Below are positions 12,725 to 24,374 of a DNA stretch of 64,000 nt, one piece after another; position 1 is the stretch's first letter; each line of letters opens with the position of its first letter. Where the stretch lies: contig JAMKCH010084893.1 in NCBI GenBank assembly GCA_023653785.1, positions 1-64,000 on the forward strand, in the 5' to 3' direction. Origin of the DNA: Ophioderma brevispina. Lineage: Eukaryota > Echinodermata > Ophiuroidea > Amphilepidida > Ophiodermatidae. Made by a program: the position numbers and the translations under genes. Under the pieces are notes generated by a model, which saw only the letters and a program-made list of their open reading frames with translations, did no database searches and was not told the DNA's origin.

Positions 12725-12885
12725 CGAGAAACATACATACATACATACATCATACACAATACATACATCACATACACACATACCACTACATAATACAATA
12801 CATTAACACACATACATACATAACATACATACATACTACATACATACATACCTACATACATACATACATACATACAAAAATTCAA
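12725..12885. repeat. CATA/ACAT tetranucleotide microsatellite
   Basis: Imperfect (CATA)n with CATCA and CACA interruptions. The apparent His/Thr/Ile-rich and Tyr/Val-rich frames on both strands here are products of the repeat. Confidence 0.9.
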
Positions 12886-12889
12886 TTTC

Positions 12890-15024
12890 TTCAACAAGAC
12901 GACGACATGATACATACATATAGAAATTTTATGTGCTAGGAAGCAACAAAAGAAGACTCATGTAGGGCTTTTGTATAAAAAGGTGGCCCTTAATTACAAA
13001 AGCTAATTATAGGTGTCCCAAAGGTACGCAACCCTTAAAGTTTTTTCAGTAAAAAAATCGCAGCGTAAAACTGAAGCAGTTTTGATAGCAGAAACTTGTT
13101 GGGCATTTTTTATACTAACTTTACTTCTTTTACTATCTTATGAACCATAGATATAGTATAACAATAAGAGCTCAAATAGAAAGTATCCATAACACGCAAA
13201 ACACCTTAATAGGCTAGAACGGGCGCCCCCCGGACCCCAGTTTGGCATATGTGTTGCCAAATATCAACTGTGTTGCAGTGCTTTCGAGATGGTTTTCAAG
13301 ACAGAACAACAACGATCAAAATTGTTTGCTTTTTACTTTTTAAACGGCCGAAACCAAATCATTTAACCTTATTCAAAAATAAATAGCTTTAAATGTCAAA
13401 CGTCAAAATTGAAATTGCCCCGCTAAATCCGAGCATTACGGGCTTGGTGATTAAGTTTCAGTGTAAAAAATACCTAATTCTACTAACACCCGTTGTAATA
13501 GTTTGTAATAAGACGAGTACGGGGAATCGTGATTTACGGAAAAGCCGTACATATTTACGGTATATAACTGGCAAATTAATTTAATTAAGATTTATTACGT
13601 GATGAGAAAAAGAGGGGGAATTTCCCTGCAGCAAATTTCCAATTAAATACCGTGATCCCGTAAAATAACGACCAATTGGCCCTTTTAAAAGTTAGCGTTT
13701 TTTCCCTCGCAAATTCACTGTTCCCCATACGTTTCTTTCACAATTACTTACTGGCTAATTAACCATTAAGAGGGTCCGTAAAATTACGTTATTTTTTAGA
13801 ATTAAATATCTGTACTAATAACAGGCTGCTGTATGTGGGTCGTTAAAAGAACTGGTCGATAACGAGAAAGCGTTTAATGTTATCAGCCATTCAAAGCCCG
13901 AAGTTACAAGATATCTATTCGCGGAAAATCAAACTCAATCACCACGATTATTTTGCACCGCATTTTGTGAATGGACTTTAAAAAGGTTTCCGTAAAGATT
14001 TCATGATCAAGCAAAAACAAGTATATCTATAAACGATCGAGGTAACTTGAAGTTCGTAACTAATATGTAATCAAAAATTAATGTAGCATCATGCTTTCTT
14101 CAAACAGCATTTTTGTTTCAGTAAGAAAACAAGGAGCAGGTCTCCTTTTGCCATTTCCTTGTCTCAAAATGTACAAGCGTGGTGTGCCATTCTACACTAA
14201 TTGAATCATTTGAACCAATTAGTTTGAACTCCGAAACTTGGGCAGCTCTTCTTTACATTCTAACAACCGTTACAAGTAGAGGGCCCTTGCAAACGGAAGT
14301 TACATTATATTGTCATATGAGACTTTTGTTTTCCCTCCATATCATCCCAGGATGCGAAGATACATGCTACACCTGGTTCACCTGAACATTTCATTTCAGC
14401 TATTTCTACAGGTTTTCCTTTGTATTCTCTGCATCTTTGGGTTGTTCTGGAGGCAGTCTGGCCAGATAACCTTTGACCTGCGGGAAGCGCCCCTTTGCTG
14501 ACAAAGTTTTGAACTGCTCTTTTGCGTCAAAGTTGAAAAACCGAGGCAAAACGTGGCCCCGCATTGTTTTCAATAGGACGGGGCACCACCAGAGGCTGTA
14601 TTGAGTCAATCCCACAATGACCAGTTTTGGGAATTTCGCCTCATAGGGTCAATGTGATCCCACAAAAATCACATTCTTAACACATAAAAACCCTGACTTT
14701 ACAACTCATTTTAGCCACAAAATTTTTTACTTTTTTTTAGCATGATTATGAAATCTCGTGTTTCTTTAACATTTGAAACACTTTTTATCCCTAATACTGA
14801 CATCTGTTTTCGTACATTGCAGTATATGGCAACCTTGCTATGCATCATGGGATTGATCAAAACACCCTCTGGGGCACCACCACATACATCTAATTAAACG
14901 TGAATGGCTTCGGACAACCGCATTCCCCAGATACTGTAAATCACACTACCCTCTTTTTGTGAGTTTATCTAAAAGACAGAGTATCCAGTACAAAACCCCG
15001 ATCATAGCTGAACTAGTTAACTGC
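12890..15024. other. Non-coding, with dispersed repeat at 14283-14500
   Basis: The region 13490-13800 has many CGTAAA/TTTACGG words, like the MITE-type elements at 19.7 and 31.5 kb, but its borders are unclear. 14283-14500 is the inverted partner of 4899-5120. No coding stretch was recognised. Confidence 0.45.
14283..14500 (-). repeat. Dispersed repeat, inverted partner of 4899-5120
   Basis: The reverse complement runs from GGGGCGCTT through GTTATCTGGCCAGAC to TTCAGGTGAACCAGGTG, then to GCAAGGGCCC, in the same order as 4899-5120. About 220 bp, gapped by small indels. Confidence 0.6.
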
Positions 15025-15251
15025 CTAGCTTAATTCCATGAAATGGAGATGTACACCATTCTGTACATTTTCTACAACAGTCGATGGTAATTTTTCCTGC
15101 ATGTCCTGTGGGTTTTCTTTCACCCAAAAGCGCATATTCTGTGTGTAGAGGTCTTCTTCCCCTTTCGAATTAGGGGCCATCTTGCCGGGAATGATGGCCG
15201 CTCCAAATTTCTGGAGACTTTCTAAGTCTAAAGAACGCCATGCATGTTGAT
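15025..15251 (-). CDS. Unidentified C-terminal exon (about 74 codons)
   Basis: An uninterrupted minus-strand frame runs from a probable acceptor (TTTATGATACAG, AG at 15252-15253) to a TAG stop at 15025-15027. The peptide is ordinary and soluble-looking, with the segments DQHAWRSLDLESLQKFG, AAIIPGKMAPNSKGEEDLY, MRFWVKENPQDMQEKLPST and VENVQNGVHLHFMELS. Mixed charge and balanced composition make it more gene-like than the random frames around it, and it is one of the few stretches here with no frameshift. I do not recognise the family. Upstream exons were not found. A frame at 15620-15808 on the same strand is a weak candidate. It could also be part of an uncharacterised mobile element. Confidence 0.4.
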
Positions 15252-17183
15252 CTGTATCATAAAGTATGGATCACCCTTTGAATAGCACAAGTACCTTTAG
15301 GTCGGGTATTAAATTGCTCTGCATGACGAATACTACGGGAACTAACACCTCTTGTTATAGTTTATGCATGAGTGAGGTGAAAGACCTCTAATAACATGTA
15401 CCGATAAAATCATTAGAACGAAAATAAGGAGATCGATCCCAAACTTGGCAAATGGTCATCCATAATTTCACTGTCAGGGTGCGAGAGAATACGAAAATCT
15501 GCAAAGTGTGTTATCTGGAGCATATTCTGAGTGCATGGGATAAACGTTCAATTCAAGATTGCAAGTATTGTCAATACAGATTAATTCAATAATAAAATGA
15601 TTTTTAAGCCCAAGTCGAGTCATTCAGCATGCTCAATCCCATGCACTGTTAATGCCGGTTTAATGCTCATAGGGCTCACGAGTTCATGATTTTTATGCTT
15701 CCTGAAATCTGTGCAGGATATAGCCGCTAAAGAACACGATTTTGGCGTGATAATTGTATCAATGTCCAATGTATTAAATAGAATGATGACTTGAAGATTT
15801 AATCCCACAACCTCGTCCCCCCCGATTACCTCACCAAAGTTGAGATTTTTATATCATCTGAACGCTCGCCTTAATAATCCACGTGTACCCTATATCTTAC
15901 GTGCAAATTCGGTCGTAATGTGAATTTGCAATTTTGTATTTTCTGTCCGTACACAGACAGAAATTACAACACATGGCCTATGGCACCGTGGGAAACAAAC
16001 CATTGCTCATAACACAAACACGCAAGGTCGGGACACTCAAAACTTTGTGAATAAGCTTTTTTCTCTCAGGAATATCTAGTGACAGTACTAAAACAGAAGG
16101 TGGCTGGAATCACGAAATGCACCTTTAAAAGTAAAATGGATGTCCCTACAAATTATCAAATTCCTCTCCTTTTTGGCTCTCCTTCAATAGTTGAATTAAT
16201 TTTTACGAAATGATGAACTGCCGTTTTTTTACGTTTCGGAAAAACTTTTATATTATTAACAAAACACCACCACCGAACGCGCACAGTTTGGCATCTAACA
16301 AATTACACATTTTTCCTCTATCCAAACATGTTTTCAGTTTTACGCAGTGATATAAAACGCTGAGATATAAATTTTAAACGTGCGTGTACGTTCGGGCACC
16401 CTGTATTTTTTACGAAAACTCTATTCTGAGCTAAAGATTAAGTTAAGATTATAATAAACCAAGAATATCAATGATTTTATACAAATTAGCAATTATATTA
16501 ATTGTGGTAAGATTAAATCCTTATACAAACTCTAAATATGAGAATAAAGTGATGACGCATTAGAACCGTGATTACCGATGTGATTGACCGAAAGTCGATA
16601 GGGCCCGGGAAAATCCGCGACGCGGAAAATGACATTTTATTCGCTGATTTTTGCCTTCCCGCGCGGAAGTAGAGCAGACAGACATAATACAAAAGAACAA
16701 AATGGAACCATACATACTTTACATGCAGAGAAGAAAGAAGTAAGATATGAAGGGCGGGTCCAAGACATTTTTGGCTATAGCAAAAGATATGGTAAAGGTA
16801 GAAATGGTAGGAAGTGGAATCATAGAAAGATGAAGAGAACTAGAATGGAGGCTTGGTAAAGGGTGAGAGGAGTCAGATAATATTTGTATAAGCAATGGTT
16901 TGTTTAAAGGCGAGCCTCGATATTTCAAATAATAATAAAAAATCGACATAGCGCTTTTTCAAAGAATATTCAAAGCGCGGTTCCTACTATTATATGATTA
17001 TTACGTCTGCCATCAGGAAATCGTCACATCATTTCGCGGCATGCTGGCCTCGCGTACATGCCCATCAGTAACTTAATGTAATATTCCCCATAACTGCTCC
17101 CCAGATTTCGCTTGGCTAGACGAAGCAATTGCGATATGTCCCAGGTAAGCTATGATAAATGTTAAAACACGCGAAACAATGAA
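15252..17183. other. Non-coding, no clear gene
   Basis: AT-rich DNA. A GGGCACCCTGTAT word near 16394-16407 resembles the ends of some DNA transposons (its complement ACAGGGTG occurs near 5170), but no paired end was found. Confidence 0.35.
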
Positions 17184-18000
17184 AAGCCACCCATAACTCA
17201 TCTTTTCAGGATAGATTCCTGATGTTGTGAGGAGCAACATATCAAAAGTCCCAATTTCCCCCTTATCTAATTGAGAATAAGGGGGTAGTTGTACTGGTCA
17301 AATTCTAAAATGTTTCAATGTATGCCACCATTCAATTGTATACCAACGTTTGTGTCGAGTCATGATGAATTGAAAAAGTATATATCGCATTTATAGTTTT
17401 ATTGACCATGATGGAAACAACGGTTCAAGATCACACTGGTGGTAAAGGTTCAGAATACCCGATTCCTTTCAAAAGTGTATCAAATTGTTCGTCTCGTATG
17501 TGTATCAACTGAAAATATATATTAATTCAGTTTAAGTAACTTCCTTACTAGTTATACGGCTCATTATAGGTTGTTACAGCATCAATGGGAGGTTACTGCC
17601 CTATATGGTCAATAAATCAGATATAGATGGAGTAAATGGGCATATTTTGCCATGACATGAGACCATACAACATGGTACGAAAAAAATTCTGAATTATTTT
17701 ATTTAAAATCGGTCTGTTTTAAAAATGTTATCCTCCGATGACCTTCAACAATATTGACTTGTATTCCTAAAACTAAATGTCAAAAGTTAATCAAACTAAA
17801 CATTTTCTTAATCATTGCGACCAGAAGAAAACAATAGACCACGTTTTAGCTCATTTGAATCATTTTAATTTTGCCGCAGTATAAACGTTACCCCCCCCCC
17901 CCTTATTCCTCACTTAGCACAGGGCGGAAATTTGGGGACTTTTGATAGGTTGCTCCTCACAACAGTAGGAAATTATCCTGAAGAAAATCAGCTATGGCTT
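17184..18000. mobile_element. Inverted-repeat element, about 105-bp arms
   Basis: The left arm (about 17184-17290) reads AAGCC..CATA.CT.ATTTTCAGGATA, then TGTTGTGAGGAGCAAC.TATC, AAAAGTCCC, and ends in an AATAAGGGGG run. The right arm (about 17886-18000) is the reverse complement with the same order of words. The 600-bp interior has no transposase frame. This has the structure of a non-autonomous DNA transposon (large MITE). Target-site duplications were not resolved. Confidence 0.7.
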
Positions 18001-18756
18001 ATTTATTTCTGCCTCCTGGCTACACAAACCTAAAGTTCCTGGACTATTAAGTATTTTGTCCACGGATACAAATACGTTGGCAGCAGGGAGCTCCAACTCA
18101 TATTTAAAATGACCTTATGCCCTGTGCTCTATCCCCGCCACGCGTGTTCTCAAAGTCAAACGTATTTTCACACGTAAGTACACGCATCTACCTACCTACA
18201 CATACACATGACATTCATACAAGCATTAATACACACAGGCCATATATGCATGTGCATTCATAGTCACGAAACAAGGCCTTTAAACAATAAAATGGTGGTA
18301 GTCCGGCTTAAAGGCAAACTCTGAGATTTCGAAATATATTTTTGTATATAAAATTGTCAACCAAATTAAAGATAGTCACCACCCTAACGTCCCTAGAGGA
18401 AAATATAACAATCACCGCAAAAGTGGGGTAGCGGTATTTTTATTTTATCTAGAAGCAATTTCCCACTAACCCCCGTGATTTTTTGTCAGGTGATTTTTGA
18501 AGGTTTAAGGGACGTTAGGGATATTATGTACATAGTATCTCAGAAAGAACATTACCCTCCAGAAACGGCGGAAACGACACTTTTTGCTTACTTAACCAAT
18601 TCTACCATTGTTTTAGCTTTTTATTATGAAACTGTGTTTTTTTCGAACAGGTGTGTCGAGTGCTTTCTTGTTTTTATTTGTTTGGTCTCAAATTACCTGA
18701 TGTAATCTGCAAACGGGAACGAAAGCCTATTAAAAGTAAACGAGATATATTTTTCT
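18001..18756. other. Non-coding 3' flank of ENPP copy B
   Basis: Contains short CTACCTACA/ACATACA tracts near 18180-18230. No gene was recognised. The polyadenylation signal of ENPP copy B would lie just below 18757, in AT-rich DNA. Confidence 0.35.
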
Positions 18757-19028
18757 TTAATTACATAGTTCACCCATTAAGAACATTACAATGATTAACA
18801 ACCAGGAATTGTAGATTCTAGCTGCGCTAGAAAACATTGGTATGCCAGTTTCCAAGGATCCGTTGTTTGGTGAAGGTGTGATACCTAGGATGTGGCATAT
18901 CATTGGATAGAAGTCAACTGAAGAAAATGCGTCGCTATGGTAACCTTGCTTGAAGGCTGGACCGTGTGCAACGAAAAACGTTCGCATCGTCTCGAGTTCA
19001 TTGTCATAGCCATGGTTTCCAAGGTATG
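18757..19028 (-). CDS. ENPP copy B, last coding exon
   Basis: Uninterrupted minus-strand frame ending in a TAA stop at 18757-18759. Acceptor TTTCCCCAG with AG at 19029-19030. The peptide starts YLGNHGYDNELETMRTFF, then AHGPAFKQGY, SVDFYPMICHILGI and PSPNNGS, the hallmark C-terminal block of the ENPP catalytic domain (metal-binding GNHGYDN, the AHGPAF segment, and PNNG). It ends in a hydrophobic stretch (SWLLIIVMFLMG) fit to be a C-terminal membrane anchor, as in ENPP4/5. The upstream exon at 22882-23007 joins in frame (ACATCAA + CATAC gives T-S-T-Y). This is the best preserved exon of the gene. Confidence 0.85.
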
Positions 19029-19684
19029 CTGGGGAAAGATGATATCGGTAATGAGAAAAATTAAGTATGTGACGCACCCATTATATAATAGACAAAATTC
19101 ATGAATATTCACTTGCCGTTACGTTACCATGGATTAAGAGACAGGAGGACACTTCCAGATAGGTGCGCCAAATTGATTTCGTTTTTTTTAGAATATTTAC
19201 CAATTTACTAAATCACATCCGAAAGAGTAAGCCAAAAACGCCGTCTTTATATCATAACAAGGTGATTTTGTATTGGGCCCCGATTAGGAGAGCAGCCAGT
19301 CGAAACTGTTTTTGGGGGGGGGGGGGTCTTGGGTCTTTTCTACTTGTTGTCCAATAAAACCTCTTTTCCCTAAAAATCTCTGAGCGCCATTAGAACACGT
19401 ATAAAATACATGCTATCCACCCACACCACACACACACCAAATAACAAACAAACACCAAATTTTGACTTTTTTCCATGTTGGATTTGTGCCATCACAGCAG
19501 TTGAAAAGAATTGACTACCAACTTCTTAGAACCAACCACTTCAGGAAGTGAGCACCTATAATATTTTGTCATTAAAAAAGTACAGACAAAGAACCAAAAC
19601 AACAGACTGCGAACTCACAACACACAAACAGCGCGTATTGAGCCCAATTTTGCCTTTCGTTTTCTATAAACAAACAGGTAATAC
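19029..19684. other. ENPP copy B intron, no other gene
   Basis: Contains a run of 14 or more G near 19313-19327 and a CACA-rich stretch near 19420-19450. Nothing coding was recognised. Confidence 0.4.
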
Positions 19685-20137
19685 ACACTGTTAAAAATGT
19701 TCCTAATTTTACCAGACTTATCCTTTAAATACGGTAACCCCCCAATTATTACATAATATTCACGCTTTATTCCTATACCTAAACATTAAAATTACAATCC
19801 CGGATACAATTGTGAAGCAGAACCAGAAAAATGTAAATAAACAGTGGCAAAAAATAATACGACACATTGGAAAAAAAAAAGAGTATTTATACGGCTGACC
19901 GTTATTAATTTTCCGTATATTTACGTTCTTTTGTAAATTACCTGTTTTTACTGTGTAAGGAATTACGAACTATGAAAATCGTTTTACCTATAAAATAACG
20001 TCCGATAATAACTCATTAAAAATTCAAATCTTATTTTCCCTATCATTTTTTCCACAAAATAGTTTTAAAAACTCGTTTTCCTCCCTTTTTGTATATATTA
20101 GTTTTAAATTGGTAAAAAGTATTACCCACACATATAT
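19685..20137 (+). mobile_element. Interspersed element 'ACACTGTTAAAAATG', plus copy
   Basis: Begins ACACTGTTAAAAATG and TAATTTTACCAGA, and ends TTTTCCTCC...AGTATTACCCACACATATA. The reverse complement of 34470-34897 matches it end to end, including a CA/TA microsatellite at the 3' side. No coding capacity. A fixed 5' end with a variable microsatellite 3' end suggests a short retroposon or MITE; the class is unresolved. Confidence 0.6.
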
Positions 20138-20142
20138 ATAAT

Positions 20143-20300
20143 TAATTTTAGACATCTGCTATTAGTAAAGTAATGTTAGGGTAGTGGATAATGTTTAAGA
20201 CTTGTAAGCTTAAGGGCCCTGGTTCGAATCTATGCAGGTACATGTATTAAGTTTATGAGAATTAGTAATTGGTGAACATTAGAATGTGTACAGTACCATA
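20143..20300 (+). mobile_element. tRNA-derived SINE, family 1 (plus copy)
   Basis: Polymerase III-like A box TAGGGTAGTGG at 20177-20187 and B box GGTTCGAATCT at 20221-20231, 33 bases apart. The same unit in reverse orientation lies at 31860-32040, with shared flanks CTGCTATTAGTAAAG and TACATGTATTAAGTTTAT. The segment does not fold as a full cloverleaf tRNA gene, so it is a SINE head, not a tRNA. Confidence 0.65.
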
Positions 20301-20539
20301 TAAAACGATGTATAAAACGGTGAATGAAATCATTATTTCTTCACGTTTACCCTTTTTTTGCCCTTTGTCCCCACAAAATGTTGCCTGAAATATAGCTTTT
20401 TTACAACCCAGTGGTAACGTAAATAAACGTTTGTATGATGCCATAGCTACAACGTGAAAAAATTTGGTAAGAGGATTGTGATAACGTTTTAATTCTTCAT
20501 ATTGTTTTTAATAAAAAACAACCAATCACGCTTTGAAGC

Positions 20540-21215
20540 CGAGATTTTTTTACGCCGGTGATTGTCCCGCCAACGAGTTCGGAACGGGGAATATGAACTA
20601 TGACGAGGCGCGTCCGTCCGTCCCGTCCGTCCGTCGTCCGTTCGTCCGTTCGTCCGTCTGTGACAATAATGTTAACCCAGTTGTATACGATTTATTGGAG
20701 AGTCCGATAAGGGCGAAAGATGTGACACACTTGGTGGAAAAGAAGCAGGGCGATGAGTTTTCGACCCGATTAGATTGTGGCCGTAACATATGCTAATTAA
20801 GATATAATTTGATACTTTATGAGCAGTTGTCCTGCAAGGCCTGTGTACAAGTTTTCTGGAGTCGTAAGGGTATAATTGATGTTGTAACTTGGTTGGAAGG
20901 AAGCGGGCCTGAAGAGTTCTCGACCCGATTAGATTTTGGGCGTATTTCGGACAATTTAACTATGCAAATGAGCTAAATTAATATGCAAAAATCAGCTTAA
21001 TTGCATATTTTTGAAAATGGTTACATCGATACTCAAAATCCTGCGCCATTGCCATTGAAAGGCCTATCATGAGCACACTTTTTTGCAATTTGAAGTATGT
21101 GATAATTGGGCGGCTTAGGTATGCAAAATGAGCTAATTAAATATGCGTTAATGCCTGATCTCTGAAACGGTACATCGGAGAGGCAAATTTCCTTCGCTAC
21201 ATGATACTACACTTT
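20540..21215 (+). repeat. Octamer-rich repeat with GTCC-rich head
   Basis: Starts with GGTGATTGTCCCGCCAACGAG, then a (GTCC)n/(CGTC)n tract at about 20610-20660. It continues as about three degenerate units carrying TATGCAAATGAGCTAA-like words, CTGAAACGGT and TTCCTTCGCTACATG. The reverse complement of the whole arrangement occurs at 54690-55375, where GGCGGGGACAAAATGG closes the unit. No protein was recognised. Confidence 0.7.
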
Positions 21216-22505
21216 GCTATAGGGGAGGGGGGGTGAGGTGGTTGGGGGGGCGGTGGGGGTGGGGCGAGGGGTGGGGGGCCGATGGGGGGGGGGCGAGGGA
21301 GCGGGGGGGGGGGAGGGGGGCGGGGGGAGGAGGGGCGGGGGGGGGGAGGCGGGGGGGGAGGGAGGGGGGGGGGGAGGGGGGGGGGAGGGAGGGGGAGGCC
21401 GTCGGTTGGGGGAGGGGGGGGGGGAGGAGGGGGGGCAGGGGAGCGCCTACTCGGGCGGGGGAGGGGGGGGAGGTCTGGCAGCGCGGGCCGGGGGACGGGC
21501 GCGGGAGGGAGGGAGGCTGGCGGGGGGGGACCGGGGGGAGGGGGGGAGGGGGGAGGGGGAGGGGGTGGGGGAGGCGAGGGGGGCGGGGGGGGTGTCGACG
21601 GGGGGGCGAGGCGCGGAGGGGAGAGCGGAGGGGGCCGCGGGGGGGGGAGGCGCGGAGGCTGGAGGGGGACGAGGGGAGGGGGGCGGGGGGGGGGACCGGG
21701 GGCGGAGGGGGCGGGTGAGGTGCGGTGGGGGGGAGGGCGGGGGGGAGGGAGGTGGGGGGGGGAGGGGGGGGGCGGAGGGACGGGGGGGGGCGGGAAGTGG
21801 GGGGGGGACGGGAGGGGGGGGGGGAGGCGGGGATAGGGGGAGGATTGGGGGGGGGGGGGGAGGGCGCCGGGGTGGGGGAGCGAGCGGGTCGGGGGGGGGA
21901 GGGGGGGGGGGAGGAGGGAGGATAGGGGGGGGGGGAGGGGGAGGGGGGTGCTGGGGAGGCGAAGTGCGGGGGGGGGGTGGAGGGGGGGCGGGAGGGGGGA
22001 CAGGGGGGGGGGGGATGGCGGGGGGAGGGTGGAGGGGGAGGGGGAGGGGGGGGGGGAGCGGGGGGAGGGGGGGAGTGGTGGTGGGGAGGCGGGTGGGAGG
22101 TGGGGGGGGGGGGGTTGTGTGTTTTTGTGTTTTTTTGGGGTGATGGGGGGGAGGGACGGGGGTGGGAGTGTTGTACTGGTGTTGGGCGGACGGGATTGAG
22201 GATTGTGGGCGGTGGTGTTGGGGAGGGGAATGGCGGGTTTTGCGGGGCGCGGGTGTTTTTGTGGACGGAAAGGGGAAAGGGGAGGTATGTTACATGGTAT
22301 TGGGCGTTGGCGGGTTGAGGGGTGTTAAGGACGGGGGTTGGTGTTTTGAGGGGTGGGTGTGGGGAGTGAGTGGGGGGAGTTGGGGGGGTTGAAGAGGGGC
22401 GTGGGTTTTGCGGGGGGTGGGGGGGGTGGGGTTTTTTTTGCGGGGTGTTTGTTGGGAGGAGGGTGGAGTGTCTTGGGGTATTGGGGAGGTGGGGTGGGGT
22501 GTGAA
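21216..22505. repeat. 1.3-kb G-dominated block (ENPP intron)
   Basis: For nearly 900 bases the plus strand is mostly G runs broken by A, C or T singles. It then grades into G/T-rich DNA to about 22500. Dozens of GGG runs within short distances give strong quadruplex potential. Long apparent Pro-rich (minus) and Gly-rich (plus) frames, up to 439 codons, are a consequence of the composition. The irregular run lengths also fit sequencing failure over a G-rich satellite. Confidence 0.85.
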
Positions 22506-22881
22506 GTGTGCATTTATTGCATGTTGGTGATCGCAACCTTCGTGTGGGGACATGATTTACGCATCGCCGAAATACGAGTTCGCTTTTTCTGTTCCTGGCA
22601 TGGTTTCGTATTTTACGGCTCCATTTTTACGTTCTGAATTGTAGTGAGTCACAGCTGCCAGTCAAATGCATGTTTTTTTAAGGTATTTTAACCGTTGCAG
22701 TGTTAAAACAAATATGCCGAAAAGATGAACACAAAAAGTAGCAATCCAACCCGTTGCATTAATGCACAGTAATTTGTATGTGGTTGTTGATATTTTAAAA
22801 AATCTTTCTCATTTTTTCATAATTATTGGTTGAAGCAGTTTCCAGCGCTAAGTGGAAACAAAACATGTTTTTTGGACTCAC

Positions 22882-23007
22882 TTGATGTCCCATTCCCACC
22901 ATGATTTGCCAATGGTTCATCAGCCACAACCAGTATCGGTGCAATACGTCGGTGATTTTTGTAGCGAGCGATACATGTCAGGATTTAGCCTTCTTGTAAA
23001 AACCCCC
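22882..23007 (-). CDS. ENPP copy B, internal exon
   Basis: Minus-strand exon with acceptor CTCAAG (AG at 23008-23009) and donor GTGAGT at 22876-22881. The peptide, with two small frame corrections, contains YKKAN.PDMYRS, then KNHRRIAPILVVADEPLAN and HGGNGTS. This corresponds to the ENPP segment with pattern Y(K)K.DIPxRxHYxxNxRIxPIxxVAD just before the GNHGYDN block. It joins in frame to the exon at 18757-19028. The G-dominated block lies 380 bases into the following intron, and the GA/CT block lies just upstream. Confidence 0.75.
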
Positions 23008-23159
23008 CTTGAGATTTGGGTGAGCCATAGAGAAAAGTAATCGTAAATCAATGATAAGTCGCTATCTGTTAATATAAAAAATGGTTTAGAATTGAGTGAT
23101 CTAATTCGAGGAAAGGTTAAAAAATTGGTACACCCCTTGTGTAGGAAAGGGAGAATAAA

Positions 23160-23515
23160 AAGTAATGACAACTCAAGGAAGAAAGAAAGAAGAGAGGAGC
23201 AGAGAGAGAAATGAGAGAGAAGAGAAAGAGAGAGAGAAAGAAAGAGAAGAAAGAGAGAGAGAGAGAGAAAAGAGAGAGCGAGAAAAGAGAGAGAGAGAGA
23301 AAGAGAGAGAGAGAAAAAGAAGAGAGAGGAGAGGAAAGCATAGAGAGTACAGAAAGAGAGAGGAGAGGAAAGAGGCGAGAGAAAGAGCAGTAGAGATGAG
23401 GCAGTAGAGTTTATAAGGTGAACTGTCTGGAAACAGCCCCACCAGAAGACCAAGGAGAGAGAGAGCGGAGAGTAGAGAAAGAACAGAGAGAGAGAGAAAG
23501 AGATCATATAGATAT
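23160..23515 (+). repeat. (GA)n purine microsatellite
   Basis: Imperfect GAGA/AAGA repeat with about 50 bases of more complex DNA near 23400-23450. Ser/Leu/Phe-rich frames on the minus strand here come from the repeat. Confidence 0.9.
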
Positions 23516-23735
23516 ATCTAAAGTTCTCTCTCCATCTCATTCTATGAAATATATGGCTCTAATCTAGACGTCTCTTTCACTATATCTCTCTATCCCTCTC
23601 TCTCTCTATCTCCTACCGCTCTCGCCAAAGCTATCTGATGCCCTCCTCCCTCTCTCTCCCTCTCTCTATCCCCTTCCTCTTTATACTCTCTCTCTCCCTC
23701 TCTCTCTCTCCTCCTTGCTGAATATTTCATGTTCT
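23516..23735 (+). repeat. (CT)n pyrimidine microsatellite
   Basis: CTCT/CCCTCT repeat directly following the GA tract. The two are near-complementary, giving a potential hairpin of up to 200 bp per arm and triplex-prone mirror tracts. Confidence 0.9.
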
Positions 23736-24094
23736 CTCGCTCAAAACAATTTCGAATCACCCATGCGTAAAAATGATGCCTCTCTAAGATTTTGAGAACA
23801 ATGTTTGATCTTTTTTATACTTAGTTCTCCAGGTAGACAAGGATGTATAATTATTAATCTTTCCTATGAGATGACCCGCGCACGTTAGTGTTGAAAAAAC
23901 CCAATGGAGCTTGGCGGTGTGAATAGTATATTCCGGTGGGAGCCATAGTCCGGGCTCCATTATAGACGATAACAGATTAAAGCGTTGAAACTAATGGTGG
24001 TGAAGAGTCACTGGAATTGAGTGCCCGTATTGGGGTTTCCTTACCGGTTAGCCGAGACTGTGAGTACGCCGGACTATAATTACTTCACACCGGA

Positions 24095-24260
24095 TTCTGA
24101 ACTTGGCCTAGAGCGTTCGTGCAAAGTAATTCGAAGGTCGCCGGTTCGAATCCGGGCCAAGTGCACCTCATGATTATTTTTTTTCAAACACCACCCGTGG
24201 GTTGGCCGTCTCCAGGGAAAGATTAATAATACACATTCCTGGTCACGGAGAACCAAGTAG
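24095..24260 (+). mobile_element. tRNA-derived SINE, family 2, copy 1
   Basis: A box TGGCCTAGAGCG at 24104-24115 and B box GGTTCGAATCC at 24143-24153. The body continues as CGGGCCAAGTGCAC, a T run, CAAACACCAC, GGGTTGGCC and TCTCCAGGGAAAG, matched word by word by 24375-24560. It lacks the paired arms of a real tRNA gene. Confidence 0.7.
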
Positions 24261-24374
24261 TTAAAAAAAAATTTCAAGACAAAATATAAATCGTAATACC
24301 GCCCTGATGACTGTACGCTTAGGAAAACTAAGGGCACCTTTGGACCTAACGCCTATAGATAATGTCTATCGCTC

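Noticed and set aside
12571..12939. 114- and 76-codon Tyr/Val- or His/Thr-rich frames
   Set aside because: Translation of the CATA microsatellite.
21217..22536. 439-codon Pro-rich frame and overlapping Gly-rich frames
   Set aside because: Produced by the G-dominated composition in all registers; no domain, no codon structure, and both strands are open at once.
22920..23540. 206-codon Ser/Leu/Phe-rich minus frame
   Set aside because: Mostly the GA microsatellite read on the minus strand. Only its last part (22920-23007) overlaps the true ENPP exon.
24095..24260. tRNA gene
   Set aside because: A and B boxes are present but acceptor and anticodon stems do not pair, and a sister copy follows; this is a SINE.
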